Assembly: GCA_002102555.1 (NCBI GenBank)
Contig: MCFL01000224.1
Location: 1 to 38,790 of the forward strand
Origin: Catenaria anguillulae PL171
Lineage: Eukaryota; Blastocladiomycota; Blastocladiomycetes; Blastocladiales; Catenariaceae
DNA length: 38,790 nt
Direction of reading: 5' to 3'
The position numbers and the translations under genes were made by a program. Below are positions 1-10,937 of this stretch, piece after piece (within the stretch, counting starts at the first letter, position 1; each line of letters begins with the position of its first letter). The notes below the pieces were generated by a model. The model ran no database searches. It was not told where the DNA came from and saw only the letters and a program-made list of their open reading frames with translations.

Positions 1-32
1 CAGCACATGGCAATTCCCCTTGACGCTCGCTT

Positions 33-2141
33 CTATAAGCGACATCTCCAGTCGTCCTCCAAGTCGTACAGATACTCTTGACTCTGTTTGGTCATGTGCA
101 TGAGAAGCGCCAAGTTACCAGTGGCAGCCGCATTTGCCGGACCCAAAGCTTGAAACTTGTCAATCTTGAGCATGGACTGCAGAAGGTGGATGTGAATTGG
201 GTTTGGGAACCAGCCGCGTGCAACTTGTGTCATGCACACTTGCGGAACATTGTACCGCCACCAAAGCAAGGACGGGCCATGGCATTGTCTATCGAACCGC
301 GGGCCAACACCCCATTCATAGCGGGGGAGGTTTTGATTTTGAAAAGCCTTCACAAACGCATCCAACTGCACCCTAGCTGTGTACAATAACCAATCCAGCA
401 CATCGATTCGGCCCTGGCCACTGGCCACGAAAATGCACAGCACAAAGTCGATTGGAACACCAGAATCATGCCACAACTGCAATGCCTCGATACAATCTTG
501 TGGCGTTTCCCACTCACCATCAGCGGTGCACAAATGCTTGTACGCTAGGCCATAATCGACACGACAATTCAACCGTGGGTCCTTGTGCAGATTCAGCCAC
601 CACTTGATCACAGGCACATTCGCTTTGGAGCACGGATGATTGAGATAGTAGGCCACATTCACAGAATCACCATTCCAGGATGGAAACAGGTCATGAGCAG
701 GCAATTTGTCGAGCCACCATTCCAACACAAGTATACTATTTGCCGACATGGGTTTGATAACAATATTTTCAGATTGCAGCACGTCGTTGAGACACATACC
801 CAATGGCAAAAGCTGGGCGTGCAACCATTCAAGTACCGCGTCGTCATGTCCACTATTCGCCACGCCAAAACAATGCGAAATCTCAGTCTCATTGAGCTTG
901 TAGTCATTTGCAAGCAACCAGTCCAGTAAATAGGTTTGCCCCTTTTCGCACGCCTTGACAAACGGATCATAATCCTGTGGATGCCATGGACTTGCAACCG
1001 CAACCGCGGTCACGTCCACATGGCCGTGAATCCATTCCAAAACGCCCAAATCATCACCAGTCACAGCACCGACTGCGAGCGACAGGAGCTGAGAGCGAGA
1101 ACCAACAAGGAATCCTTTACGATGCAACCACTGAATGGCAAACAAGTCGCCATTGCGGCAAGCAGCCTCGGATGCATGCCAATACTCAAGGTTAGAAATG
1201 ATGATTCCAAGTCGATCGATCCAATCCAGCAGCTTGCCATTGACGGCATGCATTAGGACATGCATTTGGTTGTTTACGAGCAACCCATTGGCCTGCTTGA
1301 TCGATTCCGGATGCTGCTCACACCATTCCAATACTTGGACATGTGCGCCCTTCATTCCACCAATGACCACCTTGCCAAGCGGCAGCATCTCAACCAAACC
1401 CATTCCTGCTTTGGCATACCACCACTCAAGAACACCGACATGCCCCTCTTGTGCCACATGTTCCAAAACCATGTGTTCAATCCCCTTTGCACCCGCAGCA
1501 AACTCGCCGCCGGGCAAATGCACCAAAAGCCACTCCAAAACATGCATGTGCCCTGCTACGCTGGCCTCGCGAATACATGCTTGAATCGAGACCTTGTCCA
1601 AGTGCGGAAACCCGCGGCCCTGCCACCATTCCAGCACACATACATGGCCCCGGCGGCATGTCAGCTCGAGCGACGGTGCGTGCCAATTCAACAACAATTG
1701 CGACTCGTCCATCCACCAATCAAGCACGTCGACATGGCCAACCTCCATGGCAACATCCAAGGTGGACTTGTAGTTGATTGGGCGGCCGCCAGGTTGCCTG
1801 CTCCACTTGTGCATAAACCGCAATAGCTCGACATTGCCGACTTTGGTTGCCGTATCGAGGTCAATGTGCGGTAGGTGCATGAGCGCGGCCTTGGTGGCCA
1901 ACGGCGCAAGCGAGCGTGCAACAGTGTTGAGCGGATGAGCGATAGCGGCTGGGTTCCAGCGTGACGAGACGGCCACGAGGTGGACGACGCAAGCGAGAAT
2001 CGGGTCGGCGAGTTCCAGTGGCAGCGACGCAGACGCTGGCGGTAATGGATTCATGTGGTTCATTGCTTTACATGCATCGGTAGCCTGATTCATATCTGAT
2101 TGCGTTGTTGAAATCCAAAGAGGGGAGACAGTGACCGTCAT
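33..2141 (-). CDS. Ankyrin-like VLEWW-repeat protein
   Basis: About 702 residues in one exon. The first true ATG on the minus strand is at 2141; further in-frame ATGs follow at residues 17, 26 and 29, so the start could be slightly later. An F-box-like stretch near the N-terminus (PLELADPILACVVHL) precedes roughly 15 degenerate repeats of about 30-45 residues centred on 'GHVxVLEWW' (for example VGHVDVLDWW, RGHVCVLEWW, EGHVGVLEWW). These resemble the divergent ankyrin repeats that form large families in blastoclad and other zoosporic fungi and in amoebae. No catalytic domain, signal peptide or membrane helix is visible. A protein-binding role, perhaps as a substrate adaptor if the F-box is genuine, is inference. 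The frame is open throughout and ends at TAG near the window edge. Confidence 0.85.
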   Translation of the reverse strand: MTVTVSPLWISTTQSDMNQATDACKAMNHMNPLPPASASLPLELADPILACVVHLVAVSSRWNPAAIAHPLNTVARSLAPLATKAALMHLPHIDLDTATKVGNVELLRFMHKWSRQPGGRPINYKSTLDVAMEVGHVDVLDWWMDESQLLLNWHAPSLELTCRRGHVCVLEWWQGRGFPHLDKVSIQACIREASVAGHMHVLEWLLVHLPGGEFAAGAKGIEHMVLEHVAQEGHVGVLEWWYAKAGMGLVEMLPLGKVVIGGMKGAHVQVLEWCEQHPESIKQANGLLVNNQMHVLMHAVNGKLLDWIDRLGIIISNLEYWHASEAACRNGDLFAIQWLHRKGFLVGSRSQLLSLAVGAVTGDDLGVLEWIHGHVDVTAVAVASPWHPQDYDPFVKACEKGQTYLLDWLLANDYKLNETEISHCFGVANSGHDDAVLEWLHAQLLPLGMCLNDVLQSENIVIKPMSANSILVLEWWLDKLPAHDLFPSWNGDSVNVAYYLNHPCSKANVPVIKWWLNLHKDPRLNCRVDYGLAYKHLCTADGEWETPQDCIEALQLWHDSGVPIDFVLCIFVASGQGRIDVLDWLLYTARVQLDAFVKAFQNQNLPRYEWGVGPRFDRQCHGPSLLWWRYNVPQVCMTQVARGWFPNPIHIHLLQSMLKIDKFQALGPANAAATGNLALLMHMTKQSQEYLYDLEDDWRCRL

Positions 2142-2720
2142 TTCCAATGCTTTCGGCTGGACATTGCTAATTCAAGCTTGTCTACGGATATACATGTTTT
2201 TCTTGCCCACTACGCTTCCTTGCCCGCGACTTTCATAGATGCCGCAGTACTTGAACAACTTACCTCCTCAATCCTTCGAGGCTGCATGGTTTGCATTCCC
2301 TCGCACCGACGACTGAAACATAAAACAGCAGGGAGAAATCAGACGATTGGTCCTCAGGAATCCGACAGCAACCGGACCTTTTGGCGTGTCGGGGCCTGTT
2401 GTTCTTCAGAAAAGTCTGTCAAAGCCAATATTCTTCACGGGACATTAAAGTAACATTATCTGAGTGCAGTTCTATGAACATACACGCAGGTAAGTTTCTC
2501 TACTGATTTGGAATGAAGAACATTTGAAAAGGGAGAATGGTGGAGGGGTCCGTTGCTCGCTTTATACTGGGTCCAAAATCATGTTTCTCACTGTGCATGG
2601 ATCGGCCCATGGAGACGGGTCAGGTGTATGTGAGACAAGCAGGTGTGGCTCGCGAACGTGAACGCGGGCTGGTCACGTCGGAGGATAGCGCTTTCAAACA
2701 CAGGATCCATCCACAACAAG

Positions 2721-2769
2721 GTCCTGTGGCCCAGCGGCTAAGGCGCCTGACTACGGATCAGGAAATCCA
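2721..2769 (+). pseudogene. tRNA-Arg(ACG) 5' fragment
   Basis: The acceptor 5' strand, D arm with A-box-like TGGCCCAGCGGCTAAGG, and a perfect anticodon arm (CCTGA / CTACGGA / TCAGG, anticodon ACG) match a eukaryotic tRNA-Arg(ACG). Similarity stops in the variable region near 2769. No T arm (B box GGTTCGAnTCC) and no complementary acceptor 3' strand follow within the next 100 bases, so this is a 3'-truncated gene or relic. Introns of nuclear tRNAs lie next to the anticodon and would not explain a break here. Confidence 0.65.
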
Positions 2770-3528
2770 AGAAATGGTGTCCTTGTGTTTTCAGTGAGAG
2801 CAGAGTCAGTGAGAATAACCGAGGTGGGCTTTTATCAGCCAGCGGCTGCGCAGACCTCGCGATCGGTAGGTATTTATGATGGTTCCGTGACGTCTCATGG
2901 ATGGATTCGCATCATTGATGGCCCTGGTTGAGTGCCGTTCATCAAGATCGAACATGCGATTTAGGTATGTGAGACGTCAAATCTGGTGCGAGACAAGGAC
3001 TTCCAAAGCCGCAAACGGGCATCCATTCTTGCAAATGACGCGTTGGGTGTCCGCACTCGTGTCCGTCCGCGCTCGCATGTCGGAATGTGACCCACGTTCC
3101 ATCACTGCCTGAAGTCACAAGCTTGCTCGGTATGCCCTGCATTCAGTCCTTGATTGGGTTGGCACAAGACATGCACAAGGGCACGTCAATCCGCGGTCCG
3201 TGTCTTGTCTTTTCACACGCATATTTACATGCTGGCACTTGAGCCGACTGGATCTGAATGGTGTGGAATCAATCATGTTGATCCAGCTCGAAAAATCACG
3301 AGGATACACTGATTTGAAAAACCACGAGACGAAGCGTCAAAAAAATCATGGGGTTAAATGTCAATTTCAGGACTGGGACAAGGGCTACAACATGAATCAT
3401 TGTACCTCGCTCATGAGGTTGCTTTCAAGATGTCGTGTGTGCGCGGGAACTCGTCGAATGCGTGTGCTGGCTGGGTTTCTCCCCGCCCATTCCCTGCGTG
3501 CATGATCTCCATGCCAGACGGTCGAAGG

Positions 3529-3534
3529 TATAAA
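3529..3534 (+). promoter_or_regulatory. TATA box of the subtilase gene
   Basis: GGTATAAAG lies about 150 bp upstream of the protease ATG and is followed by a CT-rich stretch typical of fungal transcript leaders. Assigned from position and motif only. Confidence 0.5.
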
Positions 3535-3682
3535 GTCGGCACAATGCCCCTCCGCCGTTTCTCCTATTCTCCGGCTCTCATCAGACAGGGTTATCCACGC
3601 TTTCCTTTTTCACCCCCTCTCATCAATACACACATCCCTAGACCGCCGTTGGTGCTCCCATTTATCCACATACTGTCTCACC

Positions 3683-5155
3683 ATGACGCGCATTTCAATC
3701 ATCTTGTTGCTTCTCGTCTCGCTCGCGCACTTGCTCGCCTCAACCAACGGCGCCCCGACCGCGACCCCCACCAAGTACATCATCACCTTGAAACCCACTG
3801 TCAACCAGCATCTTTTCACCCGCTCGCTGCACGCCGAACTTGCTGCGTCTGCCGAATCTGCATCGCTCAATCGCATTCACGACGAGTATTCAATCGCCGA
3901 CCACTTCAAGGCCTACACTGGCACCTTTTCGCCGAGCATGATTGCCAAATTGCGCCAGCATCCGGCCGTCGAGGCGATTGAGCCCGATGGAATCGTGCAC
4001 GCGTTTGGGACTGGTGGTAGCAAGCGCCAGGACAATCCACCGTCGTGGGGATTGGCAAGGGTGAGCCAGCGCGAAAATCCAAAGTATCCAGGCGCGTATG
4101 TGTATCCTGCGCATGGCGGAGATGGAGTGGATGTGTATGTGATTGATACTGGTACGAATATCAACTTGTCAGCGCAATTGCGTTCCTTAAACCTCACGCT
4201 TGCGCGTTCCCACAGGTATCATGGCCAATCATACCGACTTTGAAGGCCGCGCTTCGCACGCTTGGTCGGCCGTCAAATCGTGGCCCGAAACGGATGGTAC
4301 ACTGTACCTGGACTCATCCGCCATTCAAATCGCCATATTCACACCTTGATCCCAAACTGTAGACAATGGCCACGGCACCCATGTCGCCTCCACCATTGCC
4401 GGCCGCCTCCACGGCCTCGCCAAACGCTCGCGCCTCCATGGCGTCAAAGTCCTGTCGGCAACAGGGTCCGGGTCCATCTTTGGTGTTTTGGGTGGCATCC
4501 GCTATGTCGCGGACGAAGCACAGCGCCAAGGCAACAAGACTGTGATTGCCAATATGTCGCTTGGCGGGGCGTTTAATTTCGCCGTGAATCGTGCCGTGGC
4601 CGCTGCCGCACGTGTGGGCGTCGTGTTTGCGTTTGCCGCTGGGAACGAGGCGGGCGATGCGTGTGATGTGTCGCCGGCGTCGAGTCCGTATGGGGTCACG
4701 GTGGCCGCGGGCGTGAGGAATGAGACAGTTGCGTGGTTTAGCAACTGGGGTCGATGCGTGGATGGTACGGTTCGTCGCAGTCTTACTTTCCGCTGATGCA
4801 TCGGACGCACTTGCTGACATGACATGACCGACTCGAAAGTGATTGCGCCTGGGTTCAACATCACGGCAGCATATATTGACGGCAGCGTTGAGACGTGGTC
4901 GGGAACGTCCATGGCGAGGTATGTTGGCACTTACCCACGATTTCATAGTTGTTCTCAGCCAGATGGATACTGACCTTGTTGACTGTCCATTACAGCCCCC
5001 ATGTTGCCGGTGCACTTGCCTTGATTCTGGCCAACGACCCAATGCAGACACCAGAACAAGTCAAAGCCAAGCTGCTGAGTGCGACGACCAACGGGACCAT
5101 CCAAGGCGATTTGCGCGAGACGCCGAACCGGGTCTTGTACGTGCAGCCCGAGTAA
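3683..5155 (+). CDS. Secreted subtilisin-like serine protease (S8, proteinase K type)
   Basis: Five exons: 3683-4151, 4216-4296, 4363-4764, 4840-4918 and 4996-5155, all joined at GT-AG sites and giving 396 residues. A hydrophobic signal peptide (ISIILLLLVSLAHLLAS) is followed by an I9 inhibitor propeptide (about residues 30-110, starting KYIITLKP). The peptidase domain holds the full catalytic triad: Asp in VIDTG (rebuilt across intron 1), His in NGHGTHVAS (rebuilt across intron 2) and Ser in GTSMAS (rebuilt across intron 4), plus the oxyanion Asn in AAGNE. The introns thus fall next to the catalytic motifs. Likely role: extracellular or vacuolar proteolysis after autocatalytic removal of the propeptide. 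Its length matches single-domain fungal proteinase K relatives. Confidence 0.95.
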
Positions 5156-5252
5156 CTTGAGAAGGATGGTTGCGTTTGAATTGCTAGTAAAATGTGATTG
5201 AAAGTGTCGAATACATTTGTTGGTTGAAAACCCCACACTCTGAATGATTGAT

Positions 5253-8200
5253 TCACCCATCCATCGTCTCGACGTTTGCTTCCTCGTTCTCTCCTTCCTC
5301 ATCAACCAACTTCTCATACACCCCACAATCCACCCTCGCGTTCATTGCCGTCTCGACCTTGTCAATCACCTCACTCACGCCTCCGTTCGCTTGCTCCCTC
5401 AACTCACGTGCCAGAAACTCGCCCACCACCACCTCCAACCCGTGCTCGAACTCCTCACTCACCTCCTCGTCCACCCTGGCCAAGTGCGTTTGAGCCTCGA
5501 TGGCGTGTGCAGCAAGCACCCCACGACGAACAATGCGTGGTGGGACGTGTGCAAGCGAGGCACAGTGGGCCGCGTATGATGAGACGCACGCTGTGTTGGA
5601 TTCCGTGACACGGTAGAGAAAAACGAGGTCGGGCGAGGTCGAGGTTGGGGACGGGTGGAGCAGGATTTGCGTGGCAAGTGTGCCGATGGACAGTTCGGGT
5701 GGGAGCAGGTTGTGCGTGAGAATGTCTGTAAAGGCATACGTACTTGGAGGATGAGTTGTGTGTGTGCGCGTGTGCATGAAATCAACTCAATGAATGAAAA
5801 ATGCATAAGCGTACCGTGGAAATGTGTTGCGGCAATGACCAACGGCCCAATTGGAGCCGTCCTTTCCTGCGGTGCATCGCCTAATGACCCGCTCTCACTC
5901 ACATATGCCTCTGCCTCTGTCCCGCCCCTGGCCAAATATTCAACCACACCAGCAACCAACCCAATCCCGTCCGGTACACTGGTCCCCTTGCCAAACTCGT
6001 CAATCAAGACCAAACTCGACCTCGTTGCGCGCCTAACAATCTGCGCCACCTGCTGGACATCATGCATGAACGCCGACCCAAGCTGTGACACGGAATCGCA
6101 CGCCGCCATCCTTGACAGAATCGCGTCTGTCAACGGCACACGTGCGCCATGGGCCGCAGGGACAAACGACCCAATGTGCGCCAAGTACACGAGCAGCGCG
6201 ACGGATTTCAGATACACAGACTTGCCGCTAGCATTGGCGCCCGTGAGCAAATACGTGCGGCGCCCGCCAGTGCCCAGCGCCACCGCGTTCGGAATGTATG
6301 CCCTGGTGGGCTTGCCCAAAGTGTTTCCAACACGCTCAAGTAACGGATGCCGGACCTGGCTCGCCACCAGCGGCGCCCCGTCACCCGTCTCGATGGTTGG
6401 CCGCGTGTACCCGAACCGGGTGGCTGCCTCGGCTAACGACACGAGCACGTCAAGCGTGACGAGATGCGTGTGCAGCTCGCGAATCAACGGCTCGAGCTCC
6501 TTGACGGCCTCGCGCACAACAAAAACGATTTCAAGTTCGCGGTCCGTGATCATGCCATAAATGTCGCCCAGACTCGCGTCCATGTCACGCATCATGGGGC
6601 TTTTGAAGTAGCCGTACGCAGGCGTGGAAAACTGCAGCTCGAGGCCGGGCACGGCATATGTGTCGAGTGGGGCGAGTGGGCCAAGGTACGCGTCGAGGGC
6701 GTCGCGTGGGAGCAGGACGAGGTATCCGATTTGCGGCAGGTAGACGACGTTGACATGCGTGGCGAGTTGCGTCGGGAGCAACTGTGCCAAGTCGGCGGCA
6801 ACGTCGGCCAAGAGCGATGGCAGCTCGTCAAACTGGCGCTTGAGGTCGTCAAGTTGATGGTCAATGCCAAGGTGGACCACGCATCGCTGGTCGCGAGTCG
6901 ACAAGTCAAAGTCAATCACCTGCGAGATCAATGTGATGGTCCTAGTTGCAGCCTGGACGAGGTCGTCGACACGTCCACCCGGCACACACACAAGTGCACG
7001 CAACATGTCGGGCACCTCCTCTTGGACTTGCTCGCCAGCGGCCCCCACACCCGTCAATGCCTCGACAATGGACACGCCCGCGCGCATAGTGCCAACGACG
7101 GCCTTGTACTCGCCGGGGCCCAGCATGTGCTTGCTCAACACCTTGCCCAGAGGCTTGACGTGCACCAACTGGCCCCGGACTGCCCTGACCAGACCAGCAC
7201 TTTCGGGCTTGGTCAAGTACTCGACGGCATCCAACCTACGTGCAATCTCCTTGGCGTTTGCAAGCGGCCGCGCCATCCACTGGCGCAAGCGCCACTTGCC
7301 GTCGGCCGACCGTGTTGCGTCCAGCACCGACATGACACAGGTGAATTCCGTGGCGAGCGGCGCCGACGACCCGGGCGTGTCAAAGAGTTGCAGGGCGGCT
7401 TGTGTGGAAGCAGGCAAGTGCAGCGTGTCTGCGGGTGTAATGAGTGCCAGGCGGTGGATGACAAAATCGTAGGCGATGGCGGACGGGTCGGCAGACATGG
7501 TCGATGCACTTGTGGTGGGTGGGCGAAGGGTGCCGGCAACAGACATGGTGTCGAGAAATGGATCATCGATGGCCAGCGGGTGGGGGCGGGCGCGCGAGAG
7601 GGTTGTGGGTGTGGCTCCGAAGACCGCCGAGTGCGGCGACAGCGGCGGCTGCGGTGTCGGCGTGGATGCAAGTGTGGATCGAGTGCCCCAGCGGTTGGCG
7701 GCGCCTGGATCAGGCTTGCCCGCGACCTGTTGCGACAAGTGCTTGTCCTTGACGGATCGCAACGCATCGAGAAATCGGCACAGCGCGCCCGCGCTGCACA
7801 CGCTGAGAATGTTTGACTTGATGTCACCGCCGACAAGTGCATCGAGTTGGACGTCGACTTGTTTGCCGGTATTGGCATTCCTCACCACAGGCCGATTGTG
7901 CGGAACGCGGTTTTGAGAAGCGACGACGTCTGCGAGCTTGCTACGGGCGTTGGCATACACGAAATCTTGTGCGGGTCGCTCCTCCACCACAATGCCCACC
8001 GCAGATTCGGCCTGGGCAATGACAGAGGCCAACGGCGAGCGGGCAGACACGAGGACGACCGAGGGCAAGTACATTGCGAGCAAGGCGTGGACGCGGTCAT
8101 GGTGCGGGGCAAGGTCGACGTCGTCCGAGGAGCCGACGTGGAGCGTGCTGGTGAGCGAGTCGTAGAGCGAAAAGCCCAGGTGGCTCTTGTCGAGGTGGAG

Positions 8201-8338
8201 CGCGAGGATTTGCGGGGCGGGCGGCGTGTGAGAGTCGTCTTGGTCTTGGGAGTCTTGGCGGAACGAGTGGGGCGCCCCAGGTGCGGCCGTGGTTGGCCGA
8301 CCCTGGCTGCTGCTGGCAGGCTGAGATGTGGCCGACAT
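5253..8338 (-). CDS. MSH5: MutS homologue 5, meiotic crossover factor
   Basis: Two exons on the minus strand (8338-5815, then 5725-5253) joined by an 89-nt GT-AG intron; 998 residues. The start is the ATG at 8338 in context GCCATGT; a longer frame upstream is low-complexity and unlikely. The MutS core/lever region is followed by the ATPase: Walker A GANASGKS near residue 700, then a Walker B-like block ending LVLIDEFGKGTS near 770, and the C-terminal helix-turn-helix region in exon 2. FVPAAHGA and DEFGKGTS are typical of MSH5 rather than mismatch-repair MSH2/3/6, and no N-terminal mismatch-binding domain is seen. MSH5 acts with MSH4 as a clamp that stabilises Holliday junctions in meiosis. 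A proline/serine-rich insert (about residues 210-290) makes it longer than most orthologues. It is divergent from the NUDCD1-like gene. Confidence 0.93.
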
Positions 8339-8621
8339 GGCGATATAGTTGGTACCTGACCAGTCTGAGCGCTGGCAAGGAGAGCAAGGAGAGCAAGGAG
8401 AGGAGACGGAAACATGTCTCACTCACCTTTTGTTTTGACTGACCAAAGCAAGAAAAAAGTGTCTCACTCTCCACTCTCCAGCACCCAACCGACCCAACCG
8501 AAACGTCATGTGTCCATCTGTCTCACCCCACCTTACCCCCTGATCCCTCCCTGATGGCTCTGGAATCCGAAATCTGGAATCTGGAATCTGGAGTACTGAG
8601 TCTAGAGTGTGCTAGAGCACC

Positions 8622-8680
8622 GACACAGACACAGACACAGACAGAGACACAGACAGAGACAGACACAGACGAGACAGAGA
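8622..8680. repeat. CAGACA/GAGACA microsatellite
   Basis: About 59 bp of imperfect tandem ACAGAC and AGAGAC hexamers in the divergent promoter region of MSH5 and the NUDCD1-like gene. Purine-biased on the plus strand. Confidence 0.85.
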
Positions 8681-8904
8681 CCGCGAGCAGCGGCCATGCA
8701 TGGATGCAAATACAAGTTGAAGAGACGAGGGGCACATCAATTTCAGCATTCCATTTCATCGAGTGCTTGCATAGAGTCATCATGTACATGTGCCGGTATA
8801 CATGTAGTACAGACGAGAGTTTGCTCAATCACGTACATATCCCACCCATGCATTTTCCCATGCAGGCAGGCAACTTCAGTTGCCAGTGGAGTGCAGATGA
8901 CAGT

Positions 8905-8918
8905 ACATAAATATTTAG
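8905..8918 (+). promoter_or_regulatory. AT-rich TATA-like element
   Basis: The string acataaatattta lies about 50-60 bp upstream of the NUDCD1-like ATG. The identical 13-mer recurs upstream of ERG25 at 15026. A core-promoter role is inferred from position and recurrence. Confidence 0.35.
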
Positions 8919-8966
8919 TATGGATCGTTGAATCAAGTTGAGCCCATCAACATTAACGGTAACACC

Positions 8967-10793
8967 ATGACCAATACCGCCAGCAACATCAATGCAATGA
9001 AAATGGACCTCGGCGTCAACCGGGCGTTGCTCAACCCACGCTTTGACGGCTACAAGCTATCGACCCCGCACCCGAGCTTTTCCTTGCACTCGATCCATGT
9101 CCACCAACCTCTGCAACCGGTATTGGAATCCAAGAGCTATGCGCTGACGGCCGCCAAGTTTGCCTTCAACAACCTCGTTTCCATCGGATCCTCGCTCGTC
9201 GCTTTCATCGACTCGAGCTGGCACCTCGTCCTTGTCTCGCTCCAGTCCGAATCGGTCGTGGGCACGCTCGGACTGCCTCAACCACCTTTGCCTTCTGCCC
9301 AACTGCCTCCTTCGCTGCTGCCTGTTCGATCATCGGACAACCCTCATCTTCAAGAGCAAAATCATCTCGTCATTGTCGGCGACGGCTGCGGATCCATTTT
9401 CGTCGTCGACGTGCCGGTCACGGCACCCGCAGACGCACGCATCATTGCCAGATACAACCACCACCAATCCGCAGTCGTATCCGATGCCCTTTGTATCCCG
9501 AAGGAGCAGTCATTGGGCCATTCGACGCTTCACTTGACGATTTACTCGCTCGCCGTGGCCAACGACACAACATCAGCATCGACTGCCGTCCAGTTTCAAG
9601 GCACACAACTTGCTTTTCAACTTTCCGCCTTGGACTCTCCAACGTTGGCACTGACTCCCGACAAGGCCACGGCCATGTGGTCGTCGAGCACACATCCCGT
9701 GCTCGCCCATCTGTCGCCTGATGCATCGACACTGACGCTGGCAGCCTGCGCACCGATCCACGCACTCTGCACCCCTTCTCCTCCTCCCCCTCCACCGCCC
9801 TCCGCCGCAGCACCCGAGCCCGCCACATGCACCGTCTTTCGATCCGACAAGTACGCTTGGTGTTGGCACCAATCGCACTCGGATGTGACCATCCACATCT
9901 CACTCACCTCACCCGCCTCAAAACACGCAATTCAATCCACCATTTCCGCCACACACATTTCGCTCAAGGTCGTGCACACTGCGCTCACCATCTTTTCACA
10001 CGCCCCACTTTGGGCACCCGTCTGGCCCGACGATTCCCTCTGGACACTTGAAGACAACGGGGCCACACTCACCTTGCACCTGGAAAAGCGCGACCATGGG
10101 ACCCGCTGGCCGCAGCTCTTGTTGCACGACACGCCCGGTGCCCAAGTGCTTGAAACGGTGGATGCGAGCGAGCAGGCTGCGCACGTCGAGCAACTCGGCA
10201 AGTACACGGCGAGCGAGCCAATTGACCAGGAGCCTGCGCCGGCGCCGGCCGCACCTGTCACCATGAACGATCCCTTGGAAGACATCGACCTGCTTGTCGA
10301 CCAATCTCGCACCCACGTTTCGCTCTTGTCGTTGGACGCCGGCGCCTGTCAGCTCCTTGCCACGCACGCTCTCGGCGCATACCTGTGCCCTGTCACGTCC
10401 TTTGGCCCTGGCATGTGTGTGAAATCCGACGTCGATGGGCTCTTGTACACGGCGGCGGCCAACGCACGATCGCTTGTGCATTCGGGCACCGCTCACGCAT
10501 TTGCCTATGTGCAAGCGAGCAAACGCGATCGGCGCATGTCGGTGGCGACCCGCGGGTGGGCCGCCGTGGTGGATGTGAGTGGCGGGGTGTATTTGTATGT
10601 GTTTGGGAGGGAGATGGAGGGGAAGGCGCCACAGTATGTGGTGGAGAGTGCGGTGGGCAACGAGGGAGACGACGTGGTGGGTGTTGTGGCGGTTGATGGG
10701 GTTGGGAGCGGGTTGGGTAAGTTGGTTGTGCTTGTTGGTCGACGGATTGTGTGTGTGGATGTGGACAAGTTGGTTGATGGACAGTTGATGTAG
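8967..10793 (+). CDS. NUDCD1: NudC domain-containing protein 1 (CML66-like) co-chaperone
   Basis: A single exon of 608 residues. The start chosen is the ATG at 8967 (context accATGacc); an upstream in-frame stretch begins only with TTG. Three blocks match the NUDCD1 family as I know it: LLNPRFDGYKLS near the N-terminus, a central CS/p23-like domain (about residues 294-385, with YAWCWHQ, ISLKV, SLWTLED and RWPQLL), and a C-terminal beta-propeller part with SDVDGLLY and YVQASKRDRR. The propeller-CS-propeller order is the family architecture. NUDCD1 proteins are cytosolic and linked to Hsp90 and dynein-complex clients. Low-complexity proline/serine linkers flank the CS domain. Divergent from MSH5. 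Confidence 0.9.
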   Translation: MTNTASNINAMKMDLGVNRALLNPRFDGYKLSTPHPSFSLHSIHVHQPLQPVLESKSYALTAAKFAFNNLVSIGSSLVAFIDSSWHLVLVSLQSESVVGTLGLPQPPLPSAQLPPSLLPVRSSDNPHLQEQNHLVIVGDGCGSIFVVDVPVTAPADARIIARYNHHQSAVVSDALCIPKEQSLGHSTLHLTIYSLAVANDTTSASTAVQFQGTQLAFQLSALDSPTLALTPDKATAMWSSSTHPVLAHLSPDASTLTLAACAPIHALCTPSPPPPPPPSAAAPEPATCTVFRSDKYAWCWHQSHSDVTIHISLTSPASKHAIQSTISATHISLKVVHTALTIFSHAPLWAPVWPDDSLWTLEDNGATLTLHLEKRDHGTRWPQLLLHDTPGAQVLETVDASEQAAHVEQLGKYTASEPIDQEPAPAPAAPVTMNDPLEDIDLLVDQSRTHVSLLSLDAGACQLLATHALGAYLCPVTSFGPGMCVKSDVDGLLYTAAANARSLVHSGTAHAFAYVQASKRDRRMSVATRGWAAVVDVSGGVYLYVFGREMEGKAPQYVVESAVGNEGDDVVGVVAVDGVGSGLGKLVVLVGRRIVCVDVDKLVDGQLM

Positions 10794-10937
10794 GTCCAAT
10801 CGAGAGTTGCTTTATCAACGTTACATGTAAAATATCAGGATGTCGTGGTATTTAAATACACAAGACATTCACATATGAGACGTCACCCTAGCTTGACCTA
10901 TCGATCAGGGCACATTTCGACTCGACATGGGCGTTTC

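Larger units (their letters stand above)
2142..3682. other. Intergenic region, no gene recognised
   Basis: About 1.5 kb between the repeat protein and the protease. Open frames are short, overlap on both strands and show no recognisable domain. The only structured elements I can support are a tRNA-Arg-like fragment near 2721 and a TATA box at 3529 serving the downstream protease. Confidence 0.6.
8339..8966. other. Divergent intergenic region between MSH5 and the NUDCD1-like gene
   Basis: About 630 bp shared as the upstream region of two divergently transcribed genes. It holds runs of short repeats (three tandem copies of an 'atctgga' unit near 8570-8592 and the CAGACA tract below) and an AT-rich TATA-like element near 8905. 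No coding frame is convincing. Confidence 0.6.

Noticed and set aside
6464-7816. A long plus-strand open frame of 450 codons
   Set aside because: Lies wholly antisense to MSH5 exon 1. Composition (Gln/His/Arg/Val) is that of a reverse-strand shadow of GC-rich coding sequence, with no domain.
9442-10818. Several minus-strand frames antisense to the NUDCD1-like gene
   Set aside because: Compositional shadows; the plus strand has a complete family match through the same interval.
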